Positions 34,015 through 44,505 are shown, numbered from the stretch's first letter. The stretch is 64,000 nucleotides of DNA from an uncultured Clostridia bacterium (GCA_928721565.1 OV788638.1:1364001-1428000); one strand, 5' to 3'. Made by a program: numbers and translations. The notes: generated by a model from the letters alone, not told the origin.

Positions 34015-35208
34015 TTAGGAAGCTGTTACTTTTCCGTAGTTTCCTCCTCCACCAGATTCAACTTTCATGTTTCCTTCTCTTGCATTCACTATATTTTTTG
34101 CGATTTTCTCTCCAACAATTGCCTCAATATCATCTTCTGATAATTTATGTAAAATATTCATTTCTGTTTCAAAATTATCTAGCAGTTTTTCTATTGTTTT
34201 TCCTCCAACTCCTGGAATAAAACTTAATGGAATTTGATATATATATGGTGGTCTGTTTTCTGGGCTTTTTGTTGTTTCTTTATCTTTAATTAATTCTATT
34301 CTATCAAAAACACCAAAAGTCACTTTAGTACTTCCACACTTAGGACAGACTTCAACTGGCTCTTTTGTTTCAATTGTGCAATCACAATTATCACAATGTG
34401 TTCTGTGATATTTACCAAGTTTTGGGTCTAAACCATAATTAGCCAATATTTTTCGTCCATCTTCATTTTTTAGTGCTTTTACAACTTCTTTAAAGCTTAT
34501 ATCATTTACTAACATTTTATTATATTCTCTTGCAATTTTAGGTAGTGAATGTGCATCAGAATTTGTAACAAATGTTTTATCTTCTAACTCTGAAATCATA
34601 TCTGCTAAATATGTGTCAGAACTCAACCCTAATTCTACTGCAAAAATTTTATCATATTTTTCTTTAAATATATTTTTTAACCTATCTGTACAATTTCCGT
34701 AATAGCTTTTAAATGGTGTAAATATGTGTGCTGGTATTAAAATTCCATTATATTTTTCAACAATATCTATTAGTTCATACCCTGACACATTTGATCTTTG
34801 AGTACTTAGTGTTATGTTTTTTATATGTGTACTCATTTCTTGCGAAAATCCTTTTATATCACTTAAATGAGGGAAAAAACATACATTATGTGCAGCTCCG
34901 CTTTTTCCGTTTCTACCTTTTTCTGAAGTTTCTACTTCACTTCCTAATAATATACATACTTTATCTTTGTATATTATTCCACCATCTTCAAGTTCATAGG
35001 CATCTCCTGTTTTTAAAAACTTTTCTATGTCTTCAATTACATATGGTGATGCACAATCTATTATTCCTACAATATTTATACCTTTTCTTTCTGCACATTC
35101 TTTTGCTATATTAGCAAAATTCAAGCTTCTTGCCGCTGTTATTTTTATTGGTTTGCCTGTTTCACTTCTACCTATGTGTACATGCAAATCTGCAAATACT
35201 TCGTACAT
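34015..35208 (-). CDS. Endonuclease Q-like PHP-domain DNA repair protein
   Basis: A 397-residue protein of the EndoQ (TIGR00375) family. The PHP-type phosphoesterase domain starts with ADLHVHIGRSETGK and has further metal-site segments in GIIDCASP, LLGSEVET, IPAHIFTP and TNSDAHSLP. A four-cysteine zinc ribbon (CDNCDC ... CPKCGS) and a C-terminal helix-hairpin-helix (SFIPGVGGKTIEKLLDNF) follow. Characterised homologues cut DNA 5' of deaminated bases and abasic sites. It lies 11 bp downstream of the degenerate HD-GYP gene. Confidence 0.85.
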   Translation of the reverse strand: MYEVFADLHVHIGRSETGKPIKITAARSLNFANIAKECAERKGINIVGIIDCASPYVIEDIEKFLKTGDAYELEDGGIIYKDKVCILLGSEVETSEKGRNGKSGAAHNVCFFPHLSDIKGFSQEMSTHIKNITLSTQRSNVSGYELIDIVEKYNGILIPAHIFTPFKSYYGNCTDRLKNIFKEKYDKIFAVELGLSSDTYLADMISELEDKTFVTNSDAHSLPKIAREYNKMLVNDISFKEVVKALKNEDGRKILANYGLDPKLGKYHRTHCDNCDCTIETKEPVEVCPKCGSTKVTFGVFDRIELIKDKETTKSPENRPPYIYQIPLSFIPGVGGKTIEKLLDNFETEMNILHKLSEDDIEAIVGEKIAKNIVNAREGNMKVESGGGGNYGKVTAS

Positions 35209-35219
35209 TATAAAACCTC

Positions 35220-35990
35220 CTATTTTTTATCATCAATTTTTGCATGTTTTAACACTTTTTCTTCTATCTCACTACTAAACATAGCTCTGTTAGCTGTTTC
35301 TCTTGCAGATTTTGCCACTTGTTCCAATTCTTCTAGTTTTTTATTTACACTGATGGAGTAATCTGTTGCAATATTTTTTACAAATTCCGGAACATTATTA
35401 GATTCTCTCATTAGTTTTTGTAGTCTTGCAAAAACTGTTGTATTAACTACTCCTTGTATTTCTATCTTTTCCATAGCCTCTACAAATCCTCTAAAAATCT
35501 CAAGATATCTATTATACTCTGACTTTAAATTTCGATGTTCTAATAAAACCATTGCCTCATCAGGATTAAATGCAATTCTCTCTGGTCTATCAATTAACAT
35601 TCCTCCAAATTGGTCTGCTAATTCTAGTATATCACTTTCCTTTTCTCTCGGATTTCCACTATATCTATTTACACCTTCACAGATTTTGCAAAATCTTGCA
35701 TCAAATCCTAACTGTGCCAAATATTCCGCACCTTCTTTTGCATAAGTTTTTAATTTGCCTAATTTTTGAGAATCATCCACTTTCTTGCAATTACATAATA
35801 AACATGCTGTCAAAACTAAATTATTATCAACTTTAGCATTAGTATATTTTAAAAACATTCTTGCTATTTCAGTTTTAAATACAACTGATTTATCAAAATT
35901 TATCTTTAATTTTGGTGCCAAAAAATATATTATTTCCATTTTTGATATTAAATCATCTTCATTTAAAATATATTCAGCAAAATCCCCCAT
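35220..35990 (-). CDS. Degenerate HD-GYP-like protein
   Basis: About 256 residues. The end LADQFGGMLIDRPERIAFNP aligns by eye with the strongly conserved HD-GYP segment of the type VADVFDALTSDRPYR. The catalytic residues are gone: the HD pair position reads ACLLCNCKK instead of A.LLHD.GK, and the HHE..DG.GYP region reads CEGVNRYSGNP. It is therefore unlikely to hydrolyse cyclic di-GMP and may be a structural or binding protein. The start at 35990 is chosen for the upstream AGGAGA; an ORF start at 36020 lacks an RBS. It lies between ftsH and the EndoQ-like gene. Confidence 0.72.
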   Translation of the reverse strand: MGDFAEYILNEDDLISKMEIIYFLAPKLKINFDKSVVFKTEIARMFLKYTNAKVDNNLVLTACLLCNCKKVDDSQKLGKLKTYAKEGAEYLAQLGFDARFCKICEGVNRYSGNPREKESDILELADQFGGMLIDRPERIAFNPDEAMVLLEHRNLKSEYNRYLEIFRGFVEAMEKIEIQGVVNTTVFARLQKLMRESNNVPEFVKNIATDYSISVNKKLEELEQVAKSARETANRAMFSSEIEEKVLKHAKIDDKK

Positions 35991-36030
35991 TTTTTCTATT
36001 GTTCTCCTCTCTCTGATCATTAACGATCAT

Positions 36031-37830
36031 TTAATTCATAAAGAATTTATTAAATTCTTGTTCATTAATTTTCTCTTTTGCAATTAATTCTTTTGCAATA
36101 GCATGAAGTGTTTCTACATTTTGTTTCAATATTTCTTGTGCATCATTATATGCTGTATCTATTAATCTTTTTACCTCTTTACCAATAGCATCTTGCATGT
36201 CTTCTCCAAACATCTCATAATTCATTTGTCCGTCATTGTCTTTAAATGAAATTGTTCCAATTGTATCACTCATTCCATAAACTGTAATCATATTTCTGGC
36301 AATTTGTGTTGCAACTTCTAAATCATTACTTGCTCCTGTTGAAATATCATCTAATATTAATTTTTCTGCAGCTCTTCCACCTAATAAAGCAATAAGCTTT
36401 TCTTGCATTTCTGTTTTAGATATATAATATTTATCTTCATCAGATTTATACATTGTATATCCTCCAGCCATCCCTCTAGGTATAATTGATACTTCTTTTA
36501 CTGCTGTTTGTGTTGGTAAAAACTGGCTTACTATTGCATGTCCAGCCTCATGATATGCTGTTAATTTTTTGTCTTTGTCTGATATTTTTCTACTTGTCTT
36601 TTCTAGTCCTACTGTTACTTTCTTAACCGCTTCATCTAAATCTTCATGTGTTATAGCCTCATGTTCTTTCTTTGTTGCAATTATAGCTGCTTCATTTAAG
36701 ATATTAGCAAGTTCTGCTCCTGTAAATCCTGCTGTGTCTTCTGCAATACTATATAATGATACATCATCAGCCAACTTTTTGTCTTTAGCATGAATTTTTA
36801 ATATTGCTTCTCTTCCTGATAAATCTGGTGCAGGAATTGTTACTTGTCTGTCAAATCTTCCTGGTCTTAGTAATGCTTTATCTAACATCTCTGGTCTATT
36901 AGTTGCAGCTAATACTATTATAGTTTCTTCTGAAGAAAATCCATCCATTTCTACTAACAATTGATTTAGTGTTTGGTTGTTTTCTGATTCTGCTCCACTA
37001 TTACTTGTCCTTCTTGAGCCAATTGCATCAATCTCATCTATAAAAACTATACAAGGTGATAATTTTCTTGCTTTATCAAATAGTTTTCTTACTCTTGATG
37101 CTCCAAGTCCAGCAAACATTTCTATAAATTCTGAACCACTCATTGAAATAAATGGTACATCTGCTTCTCCCGCAATTGCTTTTGCAATTAAAGTTTTTCC
37201 AGTTCCTGGTTTTCCATACAATAAAACACCTTTAGGTATTTTGGCTCCCATCTCTGTAAATTTTTTTGGTTTTTTCAAAAATTCTACAATTTCTTTTAGC
37301 TCTTCCTTTTCTTCATCTAATCCAGCTATATCATCAAATGTTATTTTAGTTTTTCTTTCAGTATCATCATAAACTTCCCCTTTATCTCCAAGTCCTTGCA
37401 TTTTAAATATCATTATAAATAATGCAACCATTATTATTGTTGGTAAAATTGAAAATAGATAAGATGGTATTTGTGATAAAATACTTGGTGTTTTAGTTTC
37501 TAGTTGTATATTATTATCTTCTAATACTTTTTGTTGTACTAATTCCGAAAACACTTGAACACTTGGTATTATAGTCGTTTTCTCTTTCTCTACGTCTTTC
37601 ATTTTTACTTTTAATGACATACTTCCTGTTGTCATTTCTATTTTTTCTACATTTCCTGCTTGTATTTCTTTTACCAAATCCGTATATGCTAATTTAGTAT
37701 CCTCAGAATTATTCTCTTTCACACTTTTATATATAAAATACGTTGCAACAGCTAATACTATTAAAGCTAATAATGTTACAAGAATATTTAATAACATTTT
37801 TAAGATTTTATTTGACTTATCTTTATCCAT
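36031..37830 (-). CDS. ftsH: ATP-dependent zinc metalloprotease FtsH
   Basis: A 599-residue membrane AAA+ protease. Two N-terminal membrane helices (about 10-28 and 110-132) flank an extracytoplasmic loop. The AAA domain has Walker A GKPGTGKT, Walker B CIVFIDEIDAIGSRR and the second region of homology NRPEMLDKALLRPGRFDR. The M41 zinc protease domain has HEAGH in TAYHEAGHAIV. It degrades misfolded membrane and regulatory proteins. It is slightly shorter at the C-terminus than many homologues. Confidence 0.96.
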   Translation of the reverse strand: MDKDKSNKILKMLLNILVTLLALIVLAVATYFIYKSVKENNSEDTKLAYTDLVKEIQAGNVEKIEMTTGSMSLKVKMKDVEKEKTTIIPSVQVFSELVQQKVLEDNNIQLETKTPSILSQIPSYLFSILPTIIMVALFIMIFKMQGLGDKGEVYDDTERKTKITFDDIAGLDEEKEELKEIVEFLKKPKKFTEMGAKIPKGVLLYGKPGTGKTLIAKAIAGEADVPFISMSGSEFIEMFAGLGASRVRKLFDKARKLSPCIVFIDEIDAIGSRRTSNSGAESENNQTLNQLLVEMDGFSSEETIIVLAATNRPEMLDKALLRPGRFDRQVTIPAPDLSGREAILKIHAKDKKLADDVSLYSIAEDTAGFTGAELANILNEAAIIATKKEHEAITHEDLDEAVKKVTVGLEKTSRKISDKDKKLTAYHEAGHAIVSQFLPTQTAVKEVSIIPRGMAGGYTMYKSDEDKYYISKTEMQEKLIALLGGRAAEKLILDDISTGASNDLEVATQIARNMITVYGMSDTIGTISFKDNDGQMNYEMFGEDMQDAIGKEVKRLIDTAYNDAQEILKQNVETLHAIAKELIAKEKINEQEFNKFFMN

Positions 37831-37847
37831 TTTATAACCTCTTTTCC

Positions 37848-38897
37848 TTAAGCTTCTGAGCCCTGTGGCTCATCATCATCTTCTTCCTCTTCTTTTTTTT
37901 CTTTTTTCTTTTGTTCTTTTTTCTCAGTTTCTGGATTTTCTTTTTTGTCTTCTTGTTCTTTTATTTCTTCCCTTACATTTTTTTGCTCTTGTTTCACTCT
38001 TATTAATTCTTGCATCTTTTTTATAAAATCATCTTTTAATATAAAAATTGATGCTGCTAAATAAATATAAGCAATTGTCGTATATGCAACTTGAAAATAT
38101 TTTATTGTAAAATCTGTAAAATAGTTGATTACTAAATATATAATTTCTAATATCATAGGCAAAGTAAATGAATATACTGCCATATTATAAATTGCCACAA
38201 ACTTCATTTTTATTTTTGCTATTACAGCTGTTACCCATCCAAATATTGCAACTCTCAATGTATCCAAAATTGCATATACCATTCCAGTTATAAACAACCC
38301 TATAAACATTGTTACCGCATAGCTAGCATAAAAAGGCATTATCCTATTACTTCTCATATAATCTATTAATTCATTTTTATTAAATGTTGTTATATCTTCT
38401 TTTGTGTAATTTGCTATAAAATCTGTATATGTATAGCTTTGCGTTTGGATATTGCTATCATCTATTTTACTTTTTAAAACAATTTCATCTTTAAAAAAGA
38501 ATATTGTTATCCCTGCAACCATTTCATCTTTTTCTGATTGTTCTTTGATTTCATCTGTATCTGCTAATGTATTAACTACAACCTTCTCAATCCCTTTATA
38601 TTCGAAGTTATCTATTATTATAGGATCATTTATATCCATTGATATCTTTCCATCTTCGAATTTAAAATCCGGTATGTTTTGTTCTATATATTCTGATATA
38701 TTCCATACTAATTTATTCACTTTTATTACAGAACCAATTATTGAAAAAACTGTAACTATGACTACCATAATCATTAAGTATTTTATTGCTTTTCCAAGTC
38801 CTTCTGTTGCCATTGTTGGATATTGTTCAAATTTTGTTATTGAATACCATACCTTTTTGGGAAAACTTATATTTGCTAGTTTTTTATTTTCTTCCAT
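37848..38897 (-). CDS. DUF1189-type membrane protein
   Basis: A 349-residue protein with an N-terminal SFPKKVWYSITKFEQYPTMA segment typical of DUF1189, a first membrane helix near 38-60, an extracytoplasmic domain (about 65-190) and three or four further helices. The C-terminus is a strongly charged Lys/Glu tail ending EEEEDDDEPQGSEA. Function is unknown. It lies between alr and ftsH on the same strand. Confidence 0.75.
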   Translation of the reverse strand: MEENKKLANISFPKKVWYSITKFEQYPTMATEGLGKAIKYLMIMVVIVTVFSIIGSVIKVNKLVWNISEYIEQNIPDFKFEDGKISMDINDPIIIDNFEYKGIEKVVVNTLADTDEIKEQSEKDEMVAGITIFFFKDEIVLKSKIDDSNIQTQSYTYTDFIANYTKEDITTFNKNELIDYMRSNRIMPFYASYAVTMFIGLFITGMVYAILDTLRVAIFGWVTAVIAKIKMKFVAIYNMAVYSFTLPMILEIIYLVINYFTDFTIKYFQVAYTTIAYIYLAASIFILKDDFIKKMQELIRVKQEQKNVREEIKEQEDKKENPETEKKEQKKKEKKEEEEDDDEPQGSEA

Positions 38898-38929
38898 TAT
38901 TTTTTACTCATTCCTTTCAAAAATACCTT

Positions 38930-40036
38930 TTATTCATATTCTCTAGATAAACTACTATCTACAAACATAGGACTTACTTTAAACTGTACTTCGTCATTTA
39001 TTTTTACATTTTTTTCAGTAATATCAACACTTACATGGAACATTCCTAATCTTCCTAGAACTTCACATCTTTCTCCATTTATTGTTACATATATCTTTTT
39101 ATTTTTAAATGAATCTTTTACATCTCTAACAACATATCTTAGTTTGTCTATTGATCTAAACATATCTCTATCAACTATAACGTTAAATCCATCTGCATAA
39201 CCACATGGAACTATTGCAATTTTGGTTTCTCTTTTGGTTTTATATGAATTTGAATATCCTATATTATAACCAGTTGGAATAACTTTTATTTCTGCAACAT
39301 TTGATTTTAAATATCCTACTCTTTTTAGTCCCCATGTATTTGGAATTGATAGTCTTCCAAGCAATGCAGAACCAATTCTTACTGCATCTAAATGCATATC
39401 TGGAAAACGTAAAAATGCTGATGAATTACATATATGTAACATTCCTGTTTTTACTCCATTATCTTTTAATGTTTTAATACATTTCATAAATCTATCATAT
39501 TGATTTCTAGATTCTTTTCCATCTCCAAAAAATGCAATTGAAAAATGAGAAAATGCTCCTTCTATATTTATATTTTTCCATGTTTTTATAGTTTTTACCA
39601 TTTCTTCTTTTTGGCTATATATAAATCCATATCTTCCAAACCCTGTATCAATTTTTAGATGTACTCTTGCTTTTGTTTTCATCTCTTTTGTTATTTTTTC
39701 TATTGATTCTCCTGCATCTTTTGATCCCACTGTTAATATTATATTGTTTTTTATCAATTTTTTAATATCCTCTTCCACTGCTGTTGAAGACATCATCAAA
39801 ATATCTTGTTTTATTCCAGCCTCTCTTAATTTTACCGCTTCTTCTACTGTTGCCACTGCAAAAAAATCCACACCATTATCAATTAAAAAACTTGTATATT
39901 CTATTAAACCAAGTCCATATCCATTACCTTTTACAACAGCAATTAATTTAGGTTTTTTTTCATCTTTATCTATTATTTCGTTTATTACTTTTAAGTTATG
40001 CTTTAAATTTTCCTTTTCTACTACTAGTGCTTTCAT
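38930..40036 (-). CDS. alr: Alanine racemase
   Basis: A 368-residue fold-type III PLP enzyme. The PLP Lys36 is in AVVKGNGYGLG, and the second catalytic residue is the Tyr of NIGYSNSY preceding AIVPCGYADGF. It makes D-alanine for peptidoglycan. Length is normal. It is immediately downstream of femX, so the two form a peptidoglycan precursor pair. Confidence 0.93.
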   Translation of the reverse strand: MKALVVEKENLKHNLKVINEIIDKDEKKPKLIAVVKGNGYGLGLIEYTSFLIDNGVDFFAVATVEEAVKLREAGIKQDILMMSSTAVEEDIKKLIKNNIILTVGSKDAGESIEKITKEMKTKARVHLKIDTGFGRYGFIYSQKEEMVKTIKTWKNINIEGAFSHFSIAFFGDGKESRNQYDRFMKCIKTLKDNGVKTGMLHICNSSAFLRFPDMHLDAVRIGSALLGRLSIPNTWGLKRVGYLKSNVAEIKVIPTGYNIGYSNSYKTKRETKIAIVPCGYADGFNVIVDRDMFRSIDKLRYVVRDVKDSFKNKKIYVTINGERCEVLGRLGMFHVSVDITEKNVKINDEVQFKVSPMFVDSSLSREYE

Positions 40037-40067
40037 TTTTTATCTCATTCCTTCCTCAGGGCACCAA

Positions 40068-41123
40068 TTATTTTTTTAACTTAGTCTTAAGTCCTCTAAT
40101 ATTTCTGAAAGTTTTTTCTGAAAATTTGTATATTGAATATGTTAATGGTTTAAATGGAATATATACTTCTCCAATAAATTCTGTAAATGTTGCCCCAAAT
40201 CCTTTTTTAAACCTATATAATCCATATTGAGGATGATTTTCATCAACTACTCCAGAAACTCCTCTAAAATCATATACATCATCTTTTCTAGCAATTGCCA
40301 TTTTTATCATTTCCCATTGTAATAAATAATTTGGCATTAAGTTTCTATGCTTGTTACTACTTGCACCATATAAATACCAAGTTTTATTTCCATAAAAAAT
40401 AGGAATTACTCCTGAAATTGGCTTGTCCTCATAATATGCCATTAATAATTTCATATGATTTGGTGCTAATTCATCATACATCTTTTCGAAATATGATAAT
40501 GGCCTTATTATAAATCCGTCTCTTGCTCCAGTTTCTATCATTATATCATGAAAATCTTTTAAGTCTTCTCTTGTTCCTTCTTTTATTACTACACCTTTTC
40601 TTGTTGCTAAACGTACATTATATCTTGTTTTTGAATGAAATCCTGCAAACACTTCATCTTCAGTTTTATTTTTAATGTCTAATCTAAATACATATCTTGG
40701 TTGTATCTCTTCCCTAAAGTTCTTTGCATCATCTTTTATTTTATATCCTAAATTTGTTACTACTTTTCTATATTCTTCATCACTGCTTAATATATCTGGT
40801 TCTGCTTTATATACTATTGCATTATATTTTTGGGCTAATTCTTTAATTCCATCTGTCAACTGTTTCATTACAGACATGTCATGAATGTCACATGTTGGTC
40901 CCCTTGATGAATACATTATGTATCCGAAAATTGGTATTTTTCTTATTAACACACTAACTGCTCCTATTATTTTTCCGCTAGAATCTTCTGCTAATACTAC
41001 TTCATGTATCCAATTAGATTTTACTCTTGCCCATTCTGGTGATTGTTGAAAATTACATCTTTCATGTTTTTCTAAAAATTCTTTATATTCTTTTTCACTC
41101 TTTTCATCTGTTACAAATCTCAT
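40068..41123 (-). CDS. FemX/FemAB-family peptidoglycan bridge aminoacyltransferase
   Basis: A 351-residue protein of the Fem family (double GNAT fold). Visible family features are the opening CNFQQSPEWARVKSNW, the mid-section FHSKTRYNVRLATRKGV, and the C-terminal YDFRGVSGVVDENHPQYGLY. Such enzymes use aminoacyl-tRNA to add the first residue of the interpeptide bridge to lipid II or its precursor. Which amino acid is added cannot be read. The neighbouring alr supports a wall role. Confidence 0.87.
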   Translation of the reverse strand: MRFVTDEKSEKEYKEFLEKHERCNFQQSPEWARVKSNWIHEVVLAEDSSGKIIGAVSVLIRKIPIFGYIMYSSRGPTCDIHDMSVMKQLTDGIKELAQKYNAIVYKAEPDILSSDEEYRKVVTNLGYKIKDDAKNFREEIQPRYVFRLDIKNKTEDEVFAGFHSKTRYNVRLATRKGVVIKEGTREDLKDFHDIMIETGARDGFIIRPLSYFEKMYDELAPNHMKLLMAYYEDKPISGVIPIFYGNKTWYLYGASSNKHRNLMPNYLLQWEMIKMAIARKDDVYDFRGVSGVVDENHPQYGLYRFKKGFGATFTEFIGEVYIPFKPLTYSIYKFSEKTFRNIRGLKTKLKK

Positions 41124-41248
41124 TTATTTTCTACCTCATTTCTTTATGCTTCTTTTTTATTATTTACATTTTGACTTTATTTTACACTAATTATATTATT
41201 TTTACAAGGGGTTTTGCTAACAAATTTGACCAATAATAATCCAATAGC

Positions 41249-41277
41249 TTTACATAACCGTATAATTGTGTTATACT
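41249..41277 (+). promoter_or_regulatory. Promoter of the 41336 gene
   Basis: TTTACA (41249-41254), 17 bp, TATACT (41272-41277) with an extended -10 TG at 41269-41270. Confidence 0.75.
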
Positions 41278-41335
41278 ATTATAGTCACTTATAAATTGCT
41301 TCTATATTCTTACTAGAAAAAAGGAGAACTATAAT

Positions 41336-41719
41336 ATGAAAAAAGGAAAGAAAAAAGAATTAAAAAAATTAATGAAGGATAAATCTATTTTGCAAGAACA
41401 GTTGCGGAAATTTCTGGATGACAAAACAGATCAACCAAATTATAAATCATTCTGTACTGTTTTAGCATTTATGGAAAACTTTTATTACGAAAGTAATTAC
41501 AAAGGGTTTGATGAAGTCATTTTAAAAAGTACACCAATAATAGACTCTTTTGACTTTGGTTCAAGCTTTACTTTAGGTACTGGTATAGGTATTCTGTATA
41601 CTGTAATAACATTATATCTTTACAATCCGGCAATTCCAATTGCACCAGTACCAGATGAACTAATGGATCATATTACAGATTTTAAAGTAAAACTTGAAAA
41701 TTTTATATTTTATTATTAA
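41336..41719 (+). CDS. Hypothetical protein, 127 aa
   Basis: Function not recognised. A very basic N-terminus (KKGKKKELKKLMKDKS) is followed by a soluble-looking central part. A moderately hydrophobic stretch, FTLGTGIGILYTVITLYLYNPAIP (cited by position, about residues 79-102), may be a membrane segment. The RBS AAAGGAGAA lies just upstream. It is an isolated plus-strand gene with its own promoter and a strong terminator, divergent from femX and convergent with the UPF0182 gene. Confidence 0.65.
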   Translation: MKKGKKKELKKLMKDKSILQEQLRKFLDDKTDQPNYKSFCTVLAFMENFYYESNYKGFDEVILKSTPIIDSFDFGSSFTLGTGIGILYTVITLYLYNPAIPIAPVPDELMDHITDFKVKLENFIFYY

Positions 41720-41741
41720 AAGGAGGGCTATAGCCCTCCTT
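41720..41741 (+). terminator. Terminator of the 41336 gene
   Basis: A perfect 22-bp palindrome (AAGGAGGGCTA / TAGCCCTCCTT) followed by a T-rich tract, directly after the stop codon. It lies between convergent genes and may work in both directions. Confidence 0.85.
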
Positions 41742-41747
41742 CTATTT

Positions 41748-44468
41748 TTATTTCTTTTCCTCTTTTACCATCTTATCTAAAGACTCAATCAAATCTTGAA
41801 GTCGTTTTAAATCAGACCCCATCATTTCCCAATCATTCCTATCATTAGATTCAGTCAAATTCTTATTAGCATCAATAATTGCTTGTATCATACCATCAAC
41901 ATCTTCTGTATTATTTACATCAATATTAACAGCAGATTGTGATAATAAATTTGAAATTGCCTCATTTAAAGTATCTCCAATTGCAACTTTAGTTCCAGAT
42001 GCAACAATTACTTTTTTCAAAGTTGTTGGTTGGTTTGGTTCATTTGCCATAGTTTGATAAATTGTTTCTACATATAAAACAGTATTATCTATAGGGATTA
42101 TTTTCATATCTTTAGAAATTTTACTTCCAGTAACATTTATGGATTCTAACTCTGCAGAAATATTTTCATCTTGTTCAATTTGATTATCTAACTGTGTTGG
42201 TCCTAAAATATTACTATCAGTTGGATATTTGTAAATCTTTAATTTACATTCAGTTCCATTACATGTTCCTACAAGATAAGAAATAATATTTGATTTTTCA
42301 TTTTGTGTATACATTTGTACTAATCCATACTCAGTATTATCATCATCTTGATTTTTTACCATAGCATAATATGGACTTAATGTAGATGTTTTTGTTTTTG
42401 ATGTTGCCGTACCATATTTTGGTAATGCCCAAATATCACTATTTCTATATAAAACATCTTCTTTTACATTATGGTATACCATAAGCATTTCTGATTGAAC
42501 TTCATATAAAAATTGTGGATATTTCAATTGTCCTTTTATACCTTCTGGGAACTCTTTACCTGTATAATCAGCAAATATTGTTGGATATAATTTTAAGTAT
42601 GCCATTATTACCGGATCATTTCTATCTGTTATATAAAATGTCATTTCCCCATTATATGCATTTATAATAACTTTTACTGAATTTCTTATATAATTAATAT
42701 CACGTTTTGCTCCATCATATTCAATTTCTGTATATGTAGAATATGGATATTTATCAGATACAGTATAAGCATCAAGAACCCAATATATTTGTCCATTATC
42801 TGTTACTGTATAAGGATTCTCATCATATATTAGATTTGGTAATACTGCTTTTGCTCTTTTAATTATATTTCTATTTGTTAAAATTTTGCTTTCACTAGAA
42901 ACTGAAGTTGACATTGCAAGTCTAATGTCTCTATTTTTTATAGCCAAAATTAATCTATCAAAAAATCCTACTTGAATACCAGAATTTCCATCATAATTAT
43001 TTATGTGTTCTACACCACTATTATCTGTGTAATCATATTCTGATTTATTTTTTGTATTTGTAACTGCAACACTATTGGTTTCTACTCCATAATATATTCT
43101 AGGTTCACTTATTGGGTATATATTATCAGATCCTCCAATATCTTTTTGTAAGTACTCAACATTACCATCTTCTGTAACAGATGTCGCAGATGCTACAATT
43201 TGTCCAATTCCATGTGTATATTCATATGTTTTATTATTATAAGATATTGTATTATTTTCTGCTTCTCTTGGTGCTACATATACTAACTGCTTCTTTCCAT
43301 CAATTTCATATTGAGTCAAAGAAACATTGTTATAAGTATAATATCCTGTTTCAGTTTGAGTATCTTTCAAGCTCTTTTTCACTAAATCTTCATTTACTAT
43401 TGTTATGTTGTTTATAACATCATTATTTTGTTCGACTTCATTTTCTTTTATTGTGCCTGTATAATTAGTACTTGTTTCTTCAGCATTTATATTATATGCT
43501 TCTTGTGTTGACTTAATATTTTCTGAAATATATTTTCTTTCTTTATCAAATTCATTTGATTTTACAAATATTAAATCATAACCAACCATAACCAAAAATA
43601 ATGCAACTAAATATATTGGTATTGCAACTACTGGATATACTATTTTCTTGTTCTGTTTTTGTACAAAGTATTTTACTGCCATTATTACAGAAATCACAAT
43701 TATAACTGCTAATATTAAATAACCATATAATTGAATTGTTGATTCTACAATTCCAGCACCAGTTAACTCTGTTTCATTACTTAATGTTAAGAATTTTCCA
43801 GTCACAATATTTTGTGTATTTAAAGCAGTTTGTAATCCCACTCCTATTGATAGGATAATAGCATTCCTTAATAATTTTTTTATTAGTTTACTTTTAGCTA
43901 GCAATTCCCTATCAACTGCTTTAAAGTATAAATTAAATATTATTATGTAATATCCTGCCATATATACACTTATTGCAATCATTAATGTAACAAAATAATT
44001 TAACAAACCTTCGACCAATGGTCTAACAAACATATAATATGATATGTCCAAATTAAATATTATATCAGATTTGCCAAATGATGCATTGCTTACAAATAGC
44101 AATACCTTATCAAGTAAATGATTTGATATTACTACACTTGCTATTGCAGCAACAATTAATGTTATTGATTTATTTGGAAGCTTTGGCACCTCCCTTTTTT
44201 CCTGTTCAAAAAATGGCTTAAGTCCTTTTTTTATTCCTTTGTTTGTAAAATACAATATTATACTTAATAATACAAAACTAATTCCCATTATTGAATACTT
44301 ATACTTTATATCTGTAAAGAATTTTTGTACATATTGATCACCTAATTCAACATACTCCAAATATTGTCCTCTTAAGGATATATATGTTCCAAGTATATAT
44401 ATTGCAATAAATGCTACCACTATTACCGCTCTTAACTTTTTACTAATCTTTAATTTATTTGTATCCAT
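41748..44468 (-). CDS. UPF0182 family large membrane protein
   Basis: A 906-residue protein with seven or so hydrophobic segments in the first ~300 residues, a large extracytoplasmic domain (about 300-860) and a charged C-terminus. YWVLDAYTVSDKYPYST (about 575) and TFYITDRNDPVIMAYLKLYP (about 620) match the most conserved part of UPF0182/COG1615. Function of the family is unknown. It lies downstream of ftsY on the same strand with 37 bp between. Confidence 0.88.
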   Translation of the reverse strand: MDTNKLKISKKLRAVIVVAFIAIYILGTYISLRGQYLEYVELGDQYVQKFFTDIKYKYSIMGISFVLLSIILYFTNKGIKKGLKPFFEQEKREVPKLPNKSITLIVAAIASVVISNHLLDKVLLFVSNASFGKSDIIFNLDISYYMFVRPLVEGLLNYFVTLMIAISVYMAGYYIIIFNLYFKAVDRELLAKSKLIKKLLRNAIILSIGVGLQTALNTQNIVTGKFLTLSNETELTGAGIVESTIQLYGYLILAVIIVISVIMAVKYFVQKQNKKIVYPVVAIPIYLVALFLVMVGYDLIFVKSNEFDKERKYISENIKSTQEAYNINAEETSTNYTGTIKENEVEQNNDVINNITIVNEDLVKKSLKDTQTETGYYTYNNVSLTQYEIDGKKQLVYVAPREAENNTISYNNKTYEYTHGIGQIVASATSVTEDGNVEYLQKDIGGSDNIYPISEPRIYYGVETNSVAVTNTKNKSEYDYTDNSGVEHINNYDGNSGIQVGFFDRLILAIKNRDIRLAMSTSVSSESKILTNRNIIKRAKAVLPNLIYDENPYTVTDNGQIYWVLDAYTVSDKYPYSTYTEIEYDGAKRDINYIRNSVKVIINAYNGEMTFYITDRNDPVIMAYLKLYPTIFADYTGKEFPEGIKGQLKYPQFLYEVQSEMLMVYHNVKEDVLYRNSDIWALPKYGTATSKTKTSTLSPYYAMVKNQDDDNTEYGLVQMYTQNEKSNIISYLVGTCNGTECKLKIYKYPTDSNILGPTQLDNQIEQDENISAELESINVTGSKISKDMKIIPIDNTVLYVETIYQTMANEPNQPTTLKKVIVASGTKVAIGDTLNEAISNLLSQSAVNIDVNNTEDVDGMIQAIIDANKNLTESNDRNDWEMMGSDLKRLQDLIESLDKMVKEEKK

Positions 44469-44505
44469 ATTTTCTCCTTCTATAAAATTCTGTCAAATTA
44501 TTTCT

